From an uncultured Neglectibacter sp. (lineage in GTDB: Bacteria > Bacillota > Clostridia > Oscillospirales > Acutalibacteraceae), in contig CALFFN010000006.1 in the NCBI GenBank assembly GCA_937958185.1, positions 1-64,000 of the forward strand: a stretch of 64,000 nucleotides of DNA, given 5' to 3'. This document shows positions 52,728-60,677 of this stretch, piece after piece; the first letter of the stretch is position 1, and each line of letters opens with the position of its first letter. Position numbers and translations under genes: made by a program. The notes below the pieces were generated by a model. It was not told the DNA's origin. It did no database searches and was given only the letters and a program-made list of their open reading frames with translations.

Positions 52728-53039
52728 TTACAGCTTGATCTCTACTTCCACGCCGGCAGGGAGCTCCAGACCCATCAAAGCCTCAACGGTCTTATTCGAG
52801 GGTCTGAGAATGTCGATCAGTCTCTTGTGGGTGCGCATCTCAAACTGTTCCCGGCTGTCCTTATACTTATGAACAGCGCGCAGAATGGTGATGATCTGCT
52901 TCTCAGTGGGCAGCGGCACCGGGCCTGACACCCGAGCGCCTGTGCGCTTTGCGGTAGCAACGATCTTTTCGGCGGACTGGTCCACCAGCTGATGATCGTA
53001 CCCCTTGATCCTGATCCTGATTTTTTCCTTGACTGCCAC
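52728..53039 (-). CDS. rpsJ: Ribosomal protein S10
   Basis: 30S head protein and NusE antitermination factor, 103 aa; AVKEKIRIRIKGYDHQLVDQ, GPVPLPTEKQIITILRA and FEMRTHKRLIDI. GTG start at 53039 with AAGGAGGCG upstream; the frame stays open to 53276 but that part lies in the leader and includes its terminator hairpin. First gene of the operon. Confidence 0.97.
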   Translation of the reverse strand: MAVKEKIRIRIKGYDHQLVDQSAEKIVATAKRTGARVSGPVPLPTEKQIITILRAVHKYKDSREQFEMRTHKRLIDILRPSNKTVEALMGLELPAGVEVEIKL

Positions 53040-53132
53040 GTTAGTCGCCTCCTTATAAATTGGTTGGCGGGCATGAGTTTTTCTCTCCAAATGTTTTTTA
53101 ACACTGCCCCGGGTGTTTCTACCCTGGGCATC

Positions 53133-53162
53133 AAAAAACCGAAATCCGCATACGGATTCCGG
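53133..53162 (-). promoter_or_regulatory. Terminator hairpin in the S10 operon leader (attenuator candidate)
   Basis: Minus strand CCGGAATCCG-TATG-CGGATTTCGG (10 bp, one G-T pair) followed directly by TTTTTT, about 100 nt before rpsJ. A further stem GCCC-A-GGGT/ACCC-G-GGGC lies just downstream. The leader from about 53377 to 53040 contains no gene. Confidence 0.8.
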
Positions 53163-53383
53163 GAGTGGGAAACCCCATAACATCCTTTGAAAGACATAGA
53201 CCCGGCCTGCCGGGAAAGCCCGGTGGTTCCCATCTTTCAAATTCCTTCGCCCGGTTTGAAATCGGACATACTCCACGGAAAAACCGGCTCAGAAGAGCCG
53301 CAACCTCCCGCTTCATCGCATATCTGGCGCTTCTCCGTACCAGCATGACGCTTTCGGAGAAACGTCTTGTGCAGTCACACTTG

Positions 53384-53389
53384 ATTATA
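53384..53389 (-). promoter_or_regulatory. Probable -10 element of the S10 operon promoter
   Basis: Minus strand TATAAT at 53389-53384. The nearest -35-like TTGCAA is 20 bp away, so spacing is poor and the assignment rests on the -10 and on lack of alternatives. Confidence 0.5.
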
Positions 53390-53523
53390 ATATCATGCCT
53401 GTTCGTGTTTTGCAAGGAAAATTTCAAAATTTTTTCAAATTTTTTCGTTTTTTCTTTCCCAGTGTTTTTCCCGTTCCTTTCGGCACAATATCTGGTGGTT
53501 TTCTCCGCTCGGCACACAAGTTG

Positions 53524-53553
53524 AAAATAAGCGCCTGCCAAAAGGCAGGCGCT
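53524..53553 (-). terminator. Terminator of the accessory membrane-protein cluster
   Basis: Minus strand AGCGCCTGCC-TTTT-GGCAGGCGCT followed by TATTTTC, isolating the cluster from the S10 promoter. Confidence 0.85.
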
Positions 53554-53567
53554 GTTTTGCCGCTTCC

Positions 53568-53990
53568 CTATGATTCAGGGAAGGTTTGCTTTTCCCCATC
53601 TGTTTCCGAACGGGATCGGCGTTTCCGCGCCCGCAGAAGGAGCACGGAATCATAAAGCTGCTCCACCGTTAAAAGGATCATGCCCTCCCAGCCCCGGTCC
53701 TGCCAAAGGGCGAACACAGTCAGGCACAGGGAAAGCAGGAACAGGGCGGCGCTGAGAAAAACGCCCTTGCGCCCCAGCCGGGCGCTTTGGTGGGTGCGGA
53801 ACAGCAGGAGAAACGCCAACACCGCCCAATACAGGACGTTCGCCGCAATGAGGGGCGCAAGCCGGTAATTTCGAGCCGCCAGTCCGCCCACCCAGCCCAG
53901 CAGCGCGGGCAGCGCCCACAGCGCCAGCAGGGCAAAAAGCGCGTAAGTGAGCAGATAGCATATTCCTTTTCCAGCGTCCTGTTTTTTCAC
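53568..53990 (-). CDS. Hypothetical multi-pass membrane protein
   Basis: The 140-aa protein of unrecognised family has about four hydrophobic segments (about 9-30, 40-62, 71-90, 95-115) and a basic C-terminal tail rich in Arg (RARKRRSRSETDGEK). GTG at 53990 is chosen because GGGAGGGAGC lies upstream; the frame remains open further up without a ribosome site. It is the last gene of a minus-strand run with another membrane protein and an SLH protein, 160 bp after the previous gene. Confidence 0.65.
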   Translation of the reverse strand: MKKQDAGKGICYLLTYALFALLALWALPALLGWVGGLAARNYRLAPLIAANVLYWAVLAFLLLFRTHQSARLGRKGVFLSAALFLLSLCLTVFALWQDRGWEGMILLTVEQLYDSVLLLRARKRRSRSETDGEKQTFPES

Positions 53991-54150
53991 GGCAAGCTCC
54001 CTCCCTCGTTTTGCCGGGCGGTTTCCGGCGTTCCTCCGTTTCTCGTCTGTTCCAATTATAAAAAGATATCCCAAAAAAGTCAAATGATCCTACTTTCCAC
54101 GCGGGCGATACCGTTACCGGGCAGGGCTGCAAAAGGAAACGGAAGCTTCC

Positions 54151-54690
54151 CTAGAAAAAGAAATTGGAAACAAATGAAAAGAAGCCGGGGAAATAGGACG
54201 AAGAAAGGAAAATGCGAAACAGCAGGAGCAGTTCGACAACAACGCTCCACAAAATCGGAAAAATGATTTTGAAATCGTGGGGCAAGCGGTACGTTCTGAT
54301 AAACTGTAAAAGGAATGCAACTGCCAAAAGAACGGAAACGCCGATAGCAAGCCATGGCATGAAGGAATCCGCAATCAGGTCGACCAGGCAGAAAAGGGAA
54401 CTGAGGAAAGAAACCCCGCCGAAGAAAACTGTCCAGGGGGAGGGATCGCTCCCTCTCCATTTGGAAACGACCAGCGCGACCAGCCAGGCAAGGGCGTTCC
54501 CCCCGGCGGTAATGGAGAACAGGTTTGCTACAGAACGCAGAGCGAAGTAGGAAACCGTGCCGACAATTTCTTTTGTTGGACCGGGCGCATATCGCACGGG
54601 AACACTATAGGGGGTCGCCATGCAGCAAAAAGCCGCTGCCACCAAAGCTATGATGAGGAAAAACAGAATATCCCCTGTCTTTTTTGTCAT
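54151..54690 (-). CDS. Hypothetical multi-pass membrane protein
   Basis: The 179-aa protein of unrecognised family has five likely membrane helices (about 6-25, 48-75, 88-108, 112-130, 145-170) and ends in a hydrophobic Phe-rich stretch (SYFPGFFSFVSNFFF). ATG at 54690 follows GAGGGAAT. It is 49 bp downstream of the SLH-domain gene on the same strand. GC content is lower than in the surrounding core genes. Confidence 0.65.
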   Translation of the reverse strand: MTKKTGDILFFLIIALVAAAFCCMATPYSVPVRYAPGPTKEIVGTVSYFALRSVANLFSITAGGNALAWLVALVVSKWRGSDPSPWTVFFGGVSFLSSLFCLVDLIADSFMPWLAIGVSVLLAVAFLLQFIRTYRLPHDFKIIFPILWSVVVELLLLFRIFLSSSYFPGFFSFVSNFFF

Positions 54691-54739
54691 TTCTATTCCC
54701 TCGTTAAAAGTCAAACTCACATTTTATCTGCGTCAACCG

Positions 54740-55486
54740 TCACGCGCCGGGCGTTTCATAGCCCTGCTGCCGCAGGGCACGGTACAGCACAACGATGGTT
54801 TCCGCTTCGGTAGCGGTGTCCCTGGGGTTCAGCGTGGCTGCCGTTTTCCCGCCGACAATGCCGTTTCCTACCGCCCACTCCATAGCTTCCCGGGCGAAAG
54901 CGGACACACGGTTCCTGTCTTTGTACTTTGCAGGAAGTGCCGCGCCGGAAAGCCCTTTCGCCGTGCCGTCCTGATATATCTTATTTCGGTACTGCATATA
55001 GCGGTGCACGATAGTGACCATCTGCTCCCGGGTCAAAACGCTTTTGTCATTCTGTGGAACATTGCCTTCTTTCGTTCCAAAACAGATTACTGCTTTAGAA
55101 ATCCACAAAGAGCCATCTGGAAGCTGACTGCCGTCCGGCAGTCTGGGTTCTCCGTTTCCCGGCTCTTTCCCGCCCAAATTCTGTTGATCCCTGCGTTCCA
55201 TGGAATAAATCAACTGGCAAAGCCACCGCCGCGACATGGTTCTCTCGGCAAAGCCGGGACCGGGGTCAGCCGCGCTGCTCGGCGCTTTGATGTCAAGATA
55301 TCCCGGGTGGCGAATGAACCAGTTGATGCTCTCCACCGCCCATTCCGGCTCGTCCTGATGATAAATGACGCCGTCCCCGCGTTGGGCGGCAAAAACAGGC
55401 TGCGCCGCGATTCCCGCGCACACGAGCACCGCCAGCAGCAGGGCTGCAAATTTGCGCAGGTGCCTTTTTCCAAAATTCTTTTTCAT
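54740..55486 (-). CDS. Secreted SLH-domain protein
   Basis: The 248-aa protein has a signal peptide (MKKNFGKRHLRKFAALLLAV, cleavage near VFAAQ) and SLH-like modules: a degenerate one around SVLTREQMVTIVHRYMQY and a clear one near the C-terminus, FAREAMEWAVGNGIVGGKTA followed by ATEAETIVVLYRALR. SLH modules usually bind secondary cell-wall polymers. ATG at 55486 follows AAAGGAGT, 14 bp after the amidase gene stop, suggesting one transcript. Its mature N-terminal part (HQDEPEWAVESINWFIRHPG) is not recognised. Confidence 0.8.
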   Translation of the reverse strand: MKKNFGKRHLRKFAALLLAVLVCAGIAAQPVFAAQRGDGVIYHQDEPEWAVESINWFIRHPGYLDIKAPSSAADPGPGFAERTMSRRWLCQLIYSMERRDQQNLGGKEPGNGEPRLPDGSQLPDGSLWISKAVICFGTKEGNVPQNDKSVLTREQMVTIVHRYMQYRNKIYQDGTAKGLSGAALPAKYKDRNRVSAFAREAMEWAVGNGIVGGKTAATLNPRDTATEAETIVVLYRALRQQGYETPGA

Positions 55487-55500
55487 AAAATTTACTCCTT

Positions 55501-57109
55501 TCAATACGTTCGCAAGGTCATGGTACTGCTTACATTTCCGCTGGTATTATATGTTTCTTTCGCGTAAATCTTGATGGTATACAATCCTTTTTGATTTAAT
55601 GTAAACGCGTGGGAAATAGAGTTCGTAGACATGACCCCATTGCTCCAAGATGACGTCGATTTATCAGGAGGTATCACCTCTATTGCCATGCGATAGCAGG
55701 TTCCGCCGGAACGACGTTCCGCATTACCCGAGAAAGTAACTGTGGTGCCTGCCGGAACGTTATCCTTCCAGTTACAGGTTACTCTTACTGCAGGAGGGGT
55801 AGAATATAAGTAAAATGCTTCTGGCACAACAATACGAAAAGCATGGTTACTATCACACTCTGCCAAGGGAACCAGCTTTTTGTCGTGCGTATGTGCCGAC
55901 ACATAAATCTGCGAATCAGATGGACCTGTCACTTTCCCAATAACCATCGCGTGACCTACGTCGCCGTCCTTATCTAAGACGAAAACAAGTGCACCCACCA
56001 ATCTGTTCTTGTAATCATATATCTGATCTACCGGAGATGTGGTATAATATGAATTGCAGAACAGATTTGTTTCATTTTTATAATTTGTTTTTTGATTTTT
56101 CTACATAATCTTGAAAAGTCATTGTTCCTGTCCAACTACCACTGCGAGACCCTGCAGGGTCAAAATACCATTGCCCATCATACGAATTACCTACTCGATC
56201 CATTGGGGGGTCATAGGCTCTAATATTTGGCTCATCGCTGCCTCCAAACCCTGCAAACATGCATTGAGAAGCAAAGTTCATGCAATCGCCGCCGTCACCT
56301 GGTCCGGCAAAATTGGGAAAATTCTTATTGTAGTATTCCGTAGCTGCATAAACATCTCGTGTAGAAGTAGTATATTGTTTGGAATAATAGGCTGCGTTGG
56401 TGCGGTTGTAAGAATACACTTTCGCTCCATTTGCAGCAGCTGCAGCCCTTAATTCTTCTATACTCGGGCATGTTGTTTCTGCGACTATCGAAGCCGGCTG
56501 TGTCTGAAGTTTTTGCCGCTTTTGAATTTCTTCCTCTGCCTTGAAATCCATGTTGTGTGTATTGTCAAACAAATCATCTGAACTTATGTTCGAAATCTTC
56601 CAACCATACTCAGTTCTTACCAAGCTTATGACATAATTAGTAGATATAGCAGATTCCTCATCCAAATCAGGATACTGCATTCCGATAGTTTGGAATATTT
56701 TTACTTCTGCTGTATCGCCGTCTATAGTAATTTCTGGTTTTCCGTAAATTGTCTTGAAATCTGTAACATATGAATCGTTTTCTTCTCTCAAATACTTAAA
56801 ATATAACGCTTTCTCACTAAAATATCTGCCAATATCAGCGTCAATTCCAATGGAATTTGCGGCTGAATCTTTACGAACCTTTTGAGCAACCTTTTCTTTC
56901 AAACTGTTTACTCGTTCTTGAGAAAGGCTGGAAACTGTATCACAAATAAGATCTACATCTCCTCTCTCATATCTGGCAGAAGAACTAATTGTAAGATAAT
57001 TTTTCGTTAATTCAGAAATTTGCATTTCCTCCAGTGAATCTGCGGATACTGTTATGCTCATTCCAAAAAGCATACATAAAACTAAAACATAGCACATTAT
57101 TTTTTTCAT
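55501..57109 (-). pseudogene. Amidase-domain (Amidase_6-like) secreted protein, frameshifted
   Basis: Two adjoining frames encode one protein. Part 1 (57109-56078, 343 aa) has a signal peptide (MKKIMCYVLVLCMLFGMSIT), an N-terminal helical/NTF2-like region, and the amidase motif GDGGDCMNFASQCMFAGFGG with the catalytic-type Cys. Part 2 (frame ending 55501) contains DKDGDVGHAMVIGKV and VSAHTHDKKLVP, the His half of the domain, plus an Ig-like tail. The frames join at an A6 run (minus strand; 56093-56088): deleting one A gives an uninterrupted 535-codon gene through TNYKNETNLFCNSYYTTSP. AT-rich relative to neighbours. Either a recent inactivation, a phase-variable tract or a sequencing error. Confidence 0.85.
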
Positions 57110-57321
57110 AAATAGCCGTCCTTTTCATTTTTTACGTGTTGTTAATCCTTTTTATGCGTATCCCTCAAGCCTGCCCCTATTTCTGCACAGGTACCCTCTC
57201 CTCTCAAGCAATGGCGCCGCATTCCATGGAGCCTGAAAGCCGTGTCAAATGCTTTTTCTTTTCTGTTTTTTGCCTTTTGTTTTTCTATTTTTGCTTTTTA
57301 CATTTTTACTTGTCTAGGTAA

Positions 57322-57350
57322 AGTATATTATTTGCGTCAGCATTTGTCAA
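57322..57350 (-). promoter_or_regulatory. Promoter of the amidase-SLH cluster
   Basis: Minus strand TTGACA (57350-57345), 17-bp spacer, TATACT (57327-57322), giving a leader of about 205 nt. The rest of 57110-57539 holds no gene; a weak plus-strand TTTTGA-17-TAAAAT near 57358-57386 may serve the alpha-xylosidase gene. Confidence 0.8.
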
Positions 57351-57539
57351 CAAGATTTTTGATTTTTATGGAATTTTGCTAAAATTCAGTGTTGAAGTCC
57401 CTCTCCACGCTCTTTTGTTTCCCTTGCTTTTCCGGGCGGACGTTTCTTTTCCATTTCCTCTGGACTTTTGAAAAAGAACAAAGTACAATACTGGAAGAAA
57501 GCAAACCATCTCTCAACAGGAGCAAGAAAGGGGCATTTT

Positions 57540-59855
57540 ATGAAATTTACCAGGGGCTATTGGCTGAACCTCCCCGGCGTGGAGGCTGCCGACTGCGTAC
57601 AGATTCGGGAAATCAAAATCGAGCGGGACAGGGTATACCTGTATGCCGTGCCATATCCCCAGGACGAGCGCGCCATGGGCGGACCTGTGCTGGAGATGTT
57701 CCTTTCCTCTCCCCAGCCGGATATTATCCGCACACAGGCGTACCATTTTATGGGCAGCGCCAGAAAGGAGCCGCAGTTTGAGCTGAACGACATTAAGGTC
57801 CCGCTGGACGTGACGGAGTTCGATGGCGGCATTTCTGTGAAAAGCGGCAGCACCGAGCTGCGCGTCACGAAAAACCCTGCTTCCTTTACTTACTTTTATA
57901 AAGGAAAGAAGCTGACCCAGATCGGCGACCGCTTCGGGCACGCCATGCTCAGCACCATGAAAACCCGGTCGGGTTCTTTCATGCGGTGCCAGCTGGATCT
58001 GGACATCGGCGAGAAGGTGTACGGGCTGGGGGAGCGCTTCACGCCTTTCGTGAAAAACGGTCAGGTGGTGGATATGTGGAACGAGGACGGCGGCACCTGC
58101 TCCGAAATCTCCTACAAAAATATTCCCTTCTATCTGACCAACAAGGGCTACGGCGTGCTGGTAAATTCCAGCGACAGGGTTTCCTATGAGATATGCTCGG
58201 AGGTGGTGACCCGGGTGCAGTTCTCCGTGCCCGGCGAAAAGATCGACTTTATGGTCATCGGCGGCGGGGACGGCAAAACCGTGCTGCAAAACTACACCGC
58301 CCTTTCCGGGCGTCCTGCCCTGCCCCCGGCATGGAGCTTCGGGCTGTGGCTGACCACCTCCTTTACCACCAGCTATGACGAAAAGACAGTCACCAGCTTT
58401 GTGGACGGCATGACCCAGCGGAATATCCCCCTCCATGTGTTCCACTTTGACTGCTACTGGATGAAGGAAAACGAATGGTGCAATTTCACCTGGGACAGCG
58501 CCACGTTCGACGACGTGCCCGGAATGCTCTCCCGCATGAAAAACGAAAAGAAGCTGAAGATATGCGTGTGGATCAATTCCTACATCGGGCAGAAGTCCCC
58601 GCTTTTCAGGGAAGCCATGGAAAAAGGCTACCTCCTGAAGCGCCCTAACGGCGACGTGTGGCAGTGGGACCTGTGGCAGGCTGGCATGGGTCTGGTGGAC
58701 TTCACCAACCCCGCCGCATGGGACTGGTACCAGGGCAAGCTGCGGGCGCTGCTGGACATGGGCGTGGACTGCTTCAAGACCGATTTCGGCGAGCGGATTC
58801 CCACCGATGTGGTTTACTTCGATGGCAGCGACCCCGAGCTGATGCACAACTATTACACCTACCTGTACAACAAATGCGTTTTCGAGCTTTTAGAGGAGTA
58901 CAAGGGCAAAAATAATGCCTGTCTCTTTGCCCGCAGCGCCACGGTGGGTGGGCAGAAATTCCCGGTCCACTGGGGTGGGGACTGCTCCTCCAACTACCTT
59001 TCCATGAGCGAATCCCTCCGCGCCGGGCTGTCCCTGTGTTTGTCCGGCTTCGGCTTCTGGAGCCACGACATCAGCGGCTTTGAGGGCACCGCCCCGGCGG
59101 ACGTGTACAAGCGCTGGTCGGCGTTCGGGCTGCTGTCCACCCATTCCCGGCTCCACGGCTCCAACTCCTACCGGGTGCCCTGGCTCTTTGACGAGGAAGC
59201 CGTGGACGTGCTGCGGAAATTCACCAACCTCAAATGCACCCTCATGCCCTATCTGTACTCCGCCGCGGTGGAGACCCACGAAACCGGCGTTCCCGCCATG
59301 CGCGCCATGGTGCTGGAATTCCCGGAAGACATTCCCTGCGCCGATCTGGACCGCCAGTATATGCTGGGCGGCAGCCTGCTGGTCGCCCCGGTGTTTACCA
59401 AGGAGGGCGATGTGAACTACTACCTGCCTGCCGGGACATGGACGGGGCTGCTGGACGGTCGCGTGGTCGAGGGCGGGCGCTGGCTCCACGAGGTGCACGA
59501 TTTCATGAGCCTGCCCCTGATGGTGCGGGAAAACACCATTCTCCCCATGGGCGCGGACGACCAAAACGTGGAATATGACTACGGCAAAGACTTGACCCTC
59601 CATGTGTACCAGCTGAAGACTTCCGCTTCCGCCAATATCAGGGACAAGGACGGAGCCGACCTGCTCCGCGTCACCGGGGCAAGGGAAGACGGCGCTCTCC
59701 GCTTCCACTTCGCCGGAAAGGCGGAAAACCTCCGTATGCTGCTCCACGGCATTTCCGGCGTGAAAAGCGTTTCCGGCGCGCAGGCAGAGACCACAGAGCA
59801 GGGTGTTTTGCTCACGGTAGACTCCGAGCTGAACGATGTGACGATTACGCTGTAA
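57540..59855 (+). CDS. GH31 alpha-xylosidase (YicI-like)
   Basis: Releases alpha-xylosyl residues from the non-reducing ends of xyloglucan oligosaccharides. At 771 aa it nearly equals E. coli YicI (772 aa). FKTDFGERIPTDVVYFDGSD carries the predicted nucleophile Asp415 and FPVHWGGDCSSNYLSMSESL the predicted acid/base Asp481; SGFGFWSHDISGFEGTAPADVYKRW and THSRLHGSNSYRVPW match the YicI group closely. No signal peptide, so cytoplasmic. ATG at 57540 follows AAAGGGG; upstream codons to 57468 are rejected. Stands alone with a terminator; a GH3 enzyme 0.8 kb downstream may complete xyloglucan oligosaccharide breakdown. Confidence 0.94.
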   Translation: MKFTRGYWLNLPGVEAADCVQIREIKIERDRVYLYAVPYPQDERAMGGPVLEMFLSSPQPDIIRTQAYHFMGSARKEPQFELNDIKVPLDVTEFDGGISVKSGSTELRVTKNPASFTYFYKGKKLTQIGDRFGHAMLSTMKTRSGSFMRCQLDLDIGEKVYGLGERFTPFVKNGQVVDMWNEDGGTCSEISYKNIPFYLTNKGYGVLVNSSDRVSYEICSEVVTRVQFSVPGEKIDFMVIGGGDGKTVLQNYTALSGRPALPPAWSFGLWLTTSFTTSYDEKTVTSFVDGMTQRNIPLHVFHFDCYWMKENEWCNFTWDSATFDDVPGMLSRMKNEKKLKICVWINSYIGQKSPLFREAMEKGYLLKRPNGDVWQWDLWQAGMGLVDFTNPAAWDWYQGKLRALLDMGVDCFKTDFGERIPTDVVYFDGSDPELMHNYYTYLYNKCVFELLEEYKGKNNACLFARSATVGGQKFPVHWGGDCSSNYLSMSESLRAGLSLCLSGFGFWSHDISGFEGTAPADVYKRWSAFGLLSTHSRLHGSNSYRVPWLFDEEAVDVLRKFTNLKCTLMPYLYSAAVETHETGVPAMRAMVLEFPEDIPCADLDRQYMLGGSLLVAPVFTKEGDVNYYLPAGTWTGLLDGRVVEGGRWLHEVHDFMSLPLMVRENTILPMGADDQNVEYDYGKDLTLHVYQLKTSASANIRDKDGADLLRVTGAREDGALRFHFAGKAENLRMLLHGISGVKSVSGAQAETTEQGVLLTVDSELNDVTITL

Positions 59856-59873
59856 TTTCTGAAAAAACAAAAC

Positions 59874-59914
59874 GAACAGCCTTTCCGCGGCAATTGCTGT
59901 GGAAAGGCTGTTTT
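59874..59914 (+). terminator. Terminator of the alpha-xylosidase gene
   Basis: ACAGCCTTTCC/GGAAAGGCTGT long stem with a few internal mismatches, followed by TTTT. Confidence 0.85.
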
Positions 59915-59924
59915 GCGTTTTTCC

Positions 59925-60212
59925 TTATTTCAGGCGGTTCCGGTTCTTTTCCAAATACTGTTTCCATTCCGCGGTTCGGCTTCCGGCAACAACGGAACGA
60001 ATAATGCCAAGCCCCACGGAAACCGCTACAATGATGAGCAGCGACGCTATTTTTTTATTACTTATCCCGACAGGCTGCTGGAACAGTATGACAAGCACAA
60101 TCATTGCCAGCACAATATCCGCTACAATTGCTATCAGAAAAAAACCGCTCTTTTGCGGGTTTTCTTTTTTCCACTTTGCTAAAAATTCCTTTCGCAGCTC
60201 ACTTTCGGTCAT
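59925..60212 (-). CDS. Small two-helix membrane protein
   Basis: The 95-aa protein has a charged N-terminus (MTESELRKEFLAKWKKENPQ), two hydrophobic helices (about 24-44 and 54-73) and a basic C-terminus (AEWKQYLEKNRNRLK). ATG at 60212 follows CAGGAGGAA; upstream codons overlap the promoter and operators. Its promoter is divergent from an XRE regulator gene. Function unknown. Confidence 0.75.
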   Translation of the reverse strand: MTESELRKEFLAKWKKENPQKSGFFLIAIVADIVLAMIVLVILFQQPVGISNKKIASLLIIVAVSVGLGIIRSVVAGSRTAEWKQYLEKNRNRLK

Positions 60213-60234
60213 CTTTTCATTCCTCCTGAATATA

Positions 60235-60267
60235 CCAAAATGGGATATTTGCATTATACCGTTTTGG
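60235..60267. promoter_or_regulatory. Paired CCAAAAYGG sites in the XRE divergent promoter (operator candidate)
   Basis: CCAAAATGG (60235-60243) and CCGTTTTGG (60259-60267, reverse complement CCAAAACGG) form an inverted pair with centres 24 bp apart. They flank the -10 of the minus-strand promoter and lie just before the regulator gene, a layout typical of autoregulation. Confidence 0.6.
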
Positions 60268-60281
60268 GATAATACTGTCAA
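60253..60281 (-). promoter_or_regulatory. Promoter of the small membrane protein gene
   Basis: Minus strand TTGACA (60281-60276), 17-bp spacer, TATAAT (60258-60253): full consensus. Confidence 0.88.
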
Positions 60282-60289
60282 GGGGGGGA

Positions 60290-60505
60290 TTGCAAATTTT
60301 CAGATTACAGCAGCTCCGCAAAGAGCGGGGCGTCACGCAGATCAAAATGGCAATGGATTTGAATATGAGCCAAAACACCATCAGCCGGTATGAAAACGAA
60401 TTACGGGAAGCGGATTATCAAACTCTGATCAAATTCGCGGACTATTTCCATGTTTCCATCGATTACCTGCTGGGCAGAACAGAAAACCCAACCATGAACC
60501 TGTAA
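60290..60505 (+). CDS. XRE-family HTH regulator
   Basis: The 71-aa protein is a single Cro/CI-type helix-turn-helix domain: LRKERGVTQIKMAMDLNMSQ, TISRYENELREADYQTLIKF, then FHVSIDYLLGRTENP. It probably binds DNA as a dimer, with the nearby CCAAAAYGG pair as a candidate operator. The best start is TTG at 60290 just after a G-rich run (AGGGGGGGA); spacing is short and no better codon exists in frame. Divergent from the small membrane protein, which may be its target. Confidence 0.85.
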   Translation: MQIFRLQQLRKERGVTQIKMAMDLNMSQNTISRYENELREADYQTLIKFADYFHVSIDYLLGRTENPTMNL

Positions 60506-60523
60506 TTTTTCATTTTATAATCC

Positions 60524-60562
60524 GGCAAGGTCTTCTCTCTCAGTAGAAGCGCCTTGCTTTTT
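60524..60562 (+). terminator. Terminator of the XRE regulator gene
   Basis: GCAAGG-T-CTTCT/AGAAG-CG-CCTTGC stem followed by TTTTT. Confidence 0.82.
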
Positions 60563-60610
60563 ATCTAATTCACCCATTTTTTCTTTTTATTGTTTTGATT
60601 TTTAGGCAGC

Positions 60611-60640
60611 TTGACATCTCCCGCCGGGGTCTGATACAAT
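60611..60640 (+). promoter_or_regulatory. Promoter of the GH3 gene
   Basis: TTGACA (60611-60616), 18-bp spacer, TACAAT (60635-60640), 37 bp before the start codon. Confidence 0.82.
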
Positions 60641-60677
60641 AGGAAAAGAAAAAAATCGGCTGAAAGGGTGCATTTCT

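Noticed and set aside
55501..56078. Independent 166-aa secreted protein gene downstream of the amidase
   Set aside because: Its first codons lack a ribosome site and signal peptide, and its sequence completes the amidase domain when a single A is removed from the A6 tract.
56083..56098. Programmed ribosomal frameshift joining the two amidase frames
   Set aside because: The run of six A could slip, but there is no downstream stem or pseudoknot and no known precedent in this family; phase variation or error is simpler.
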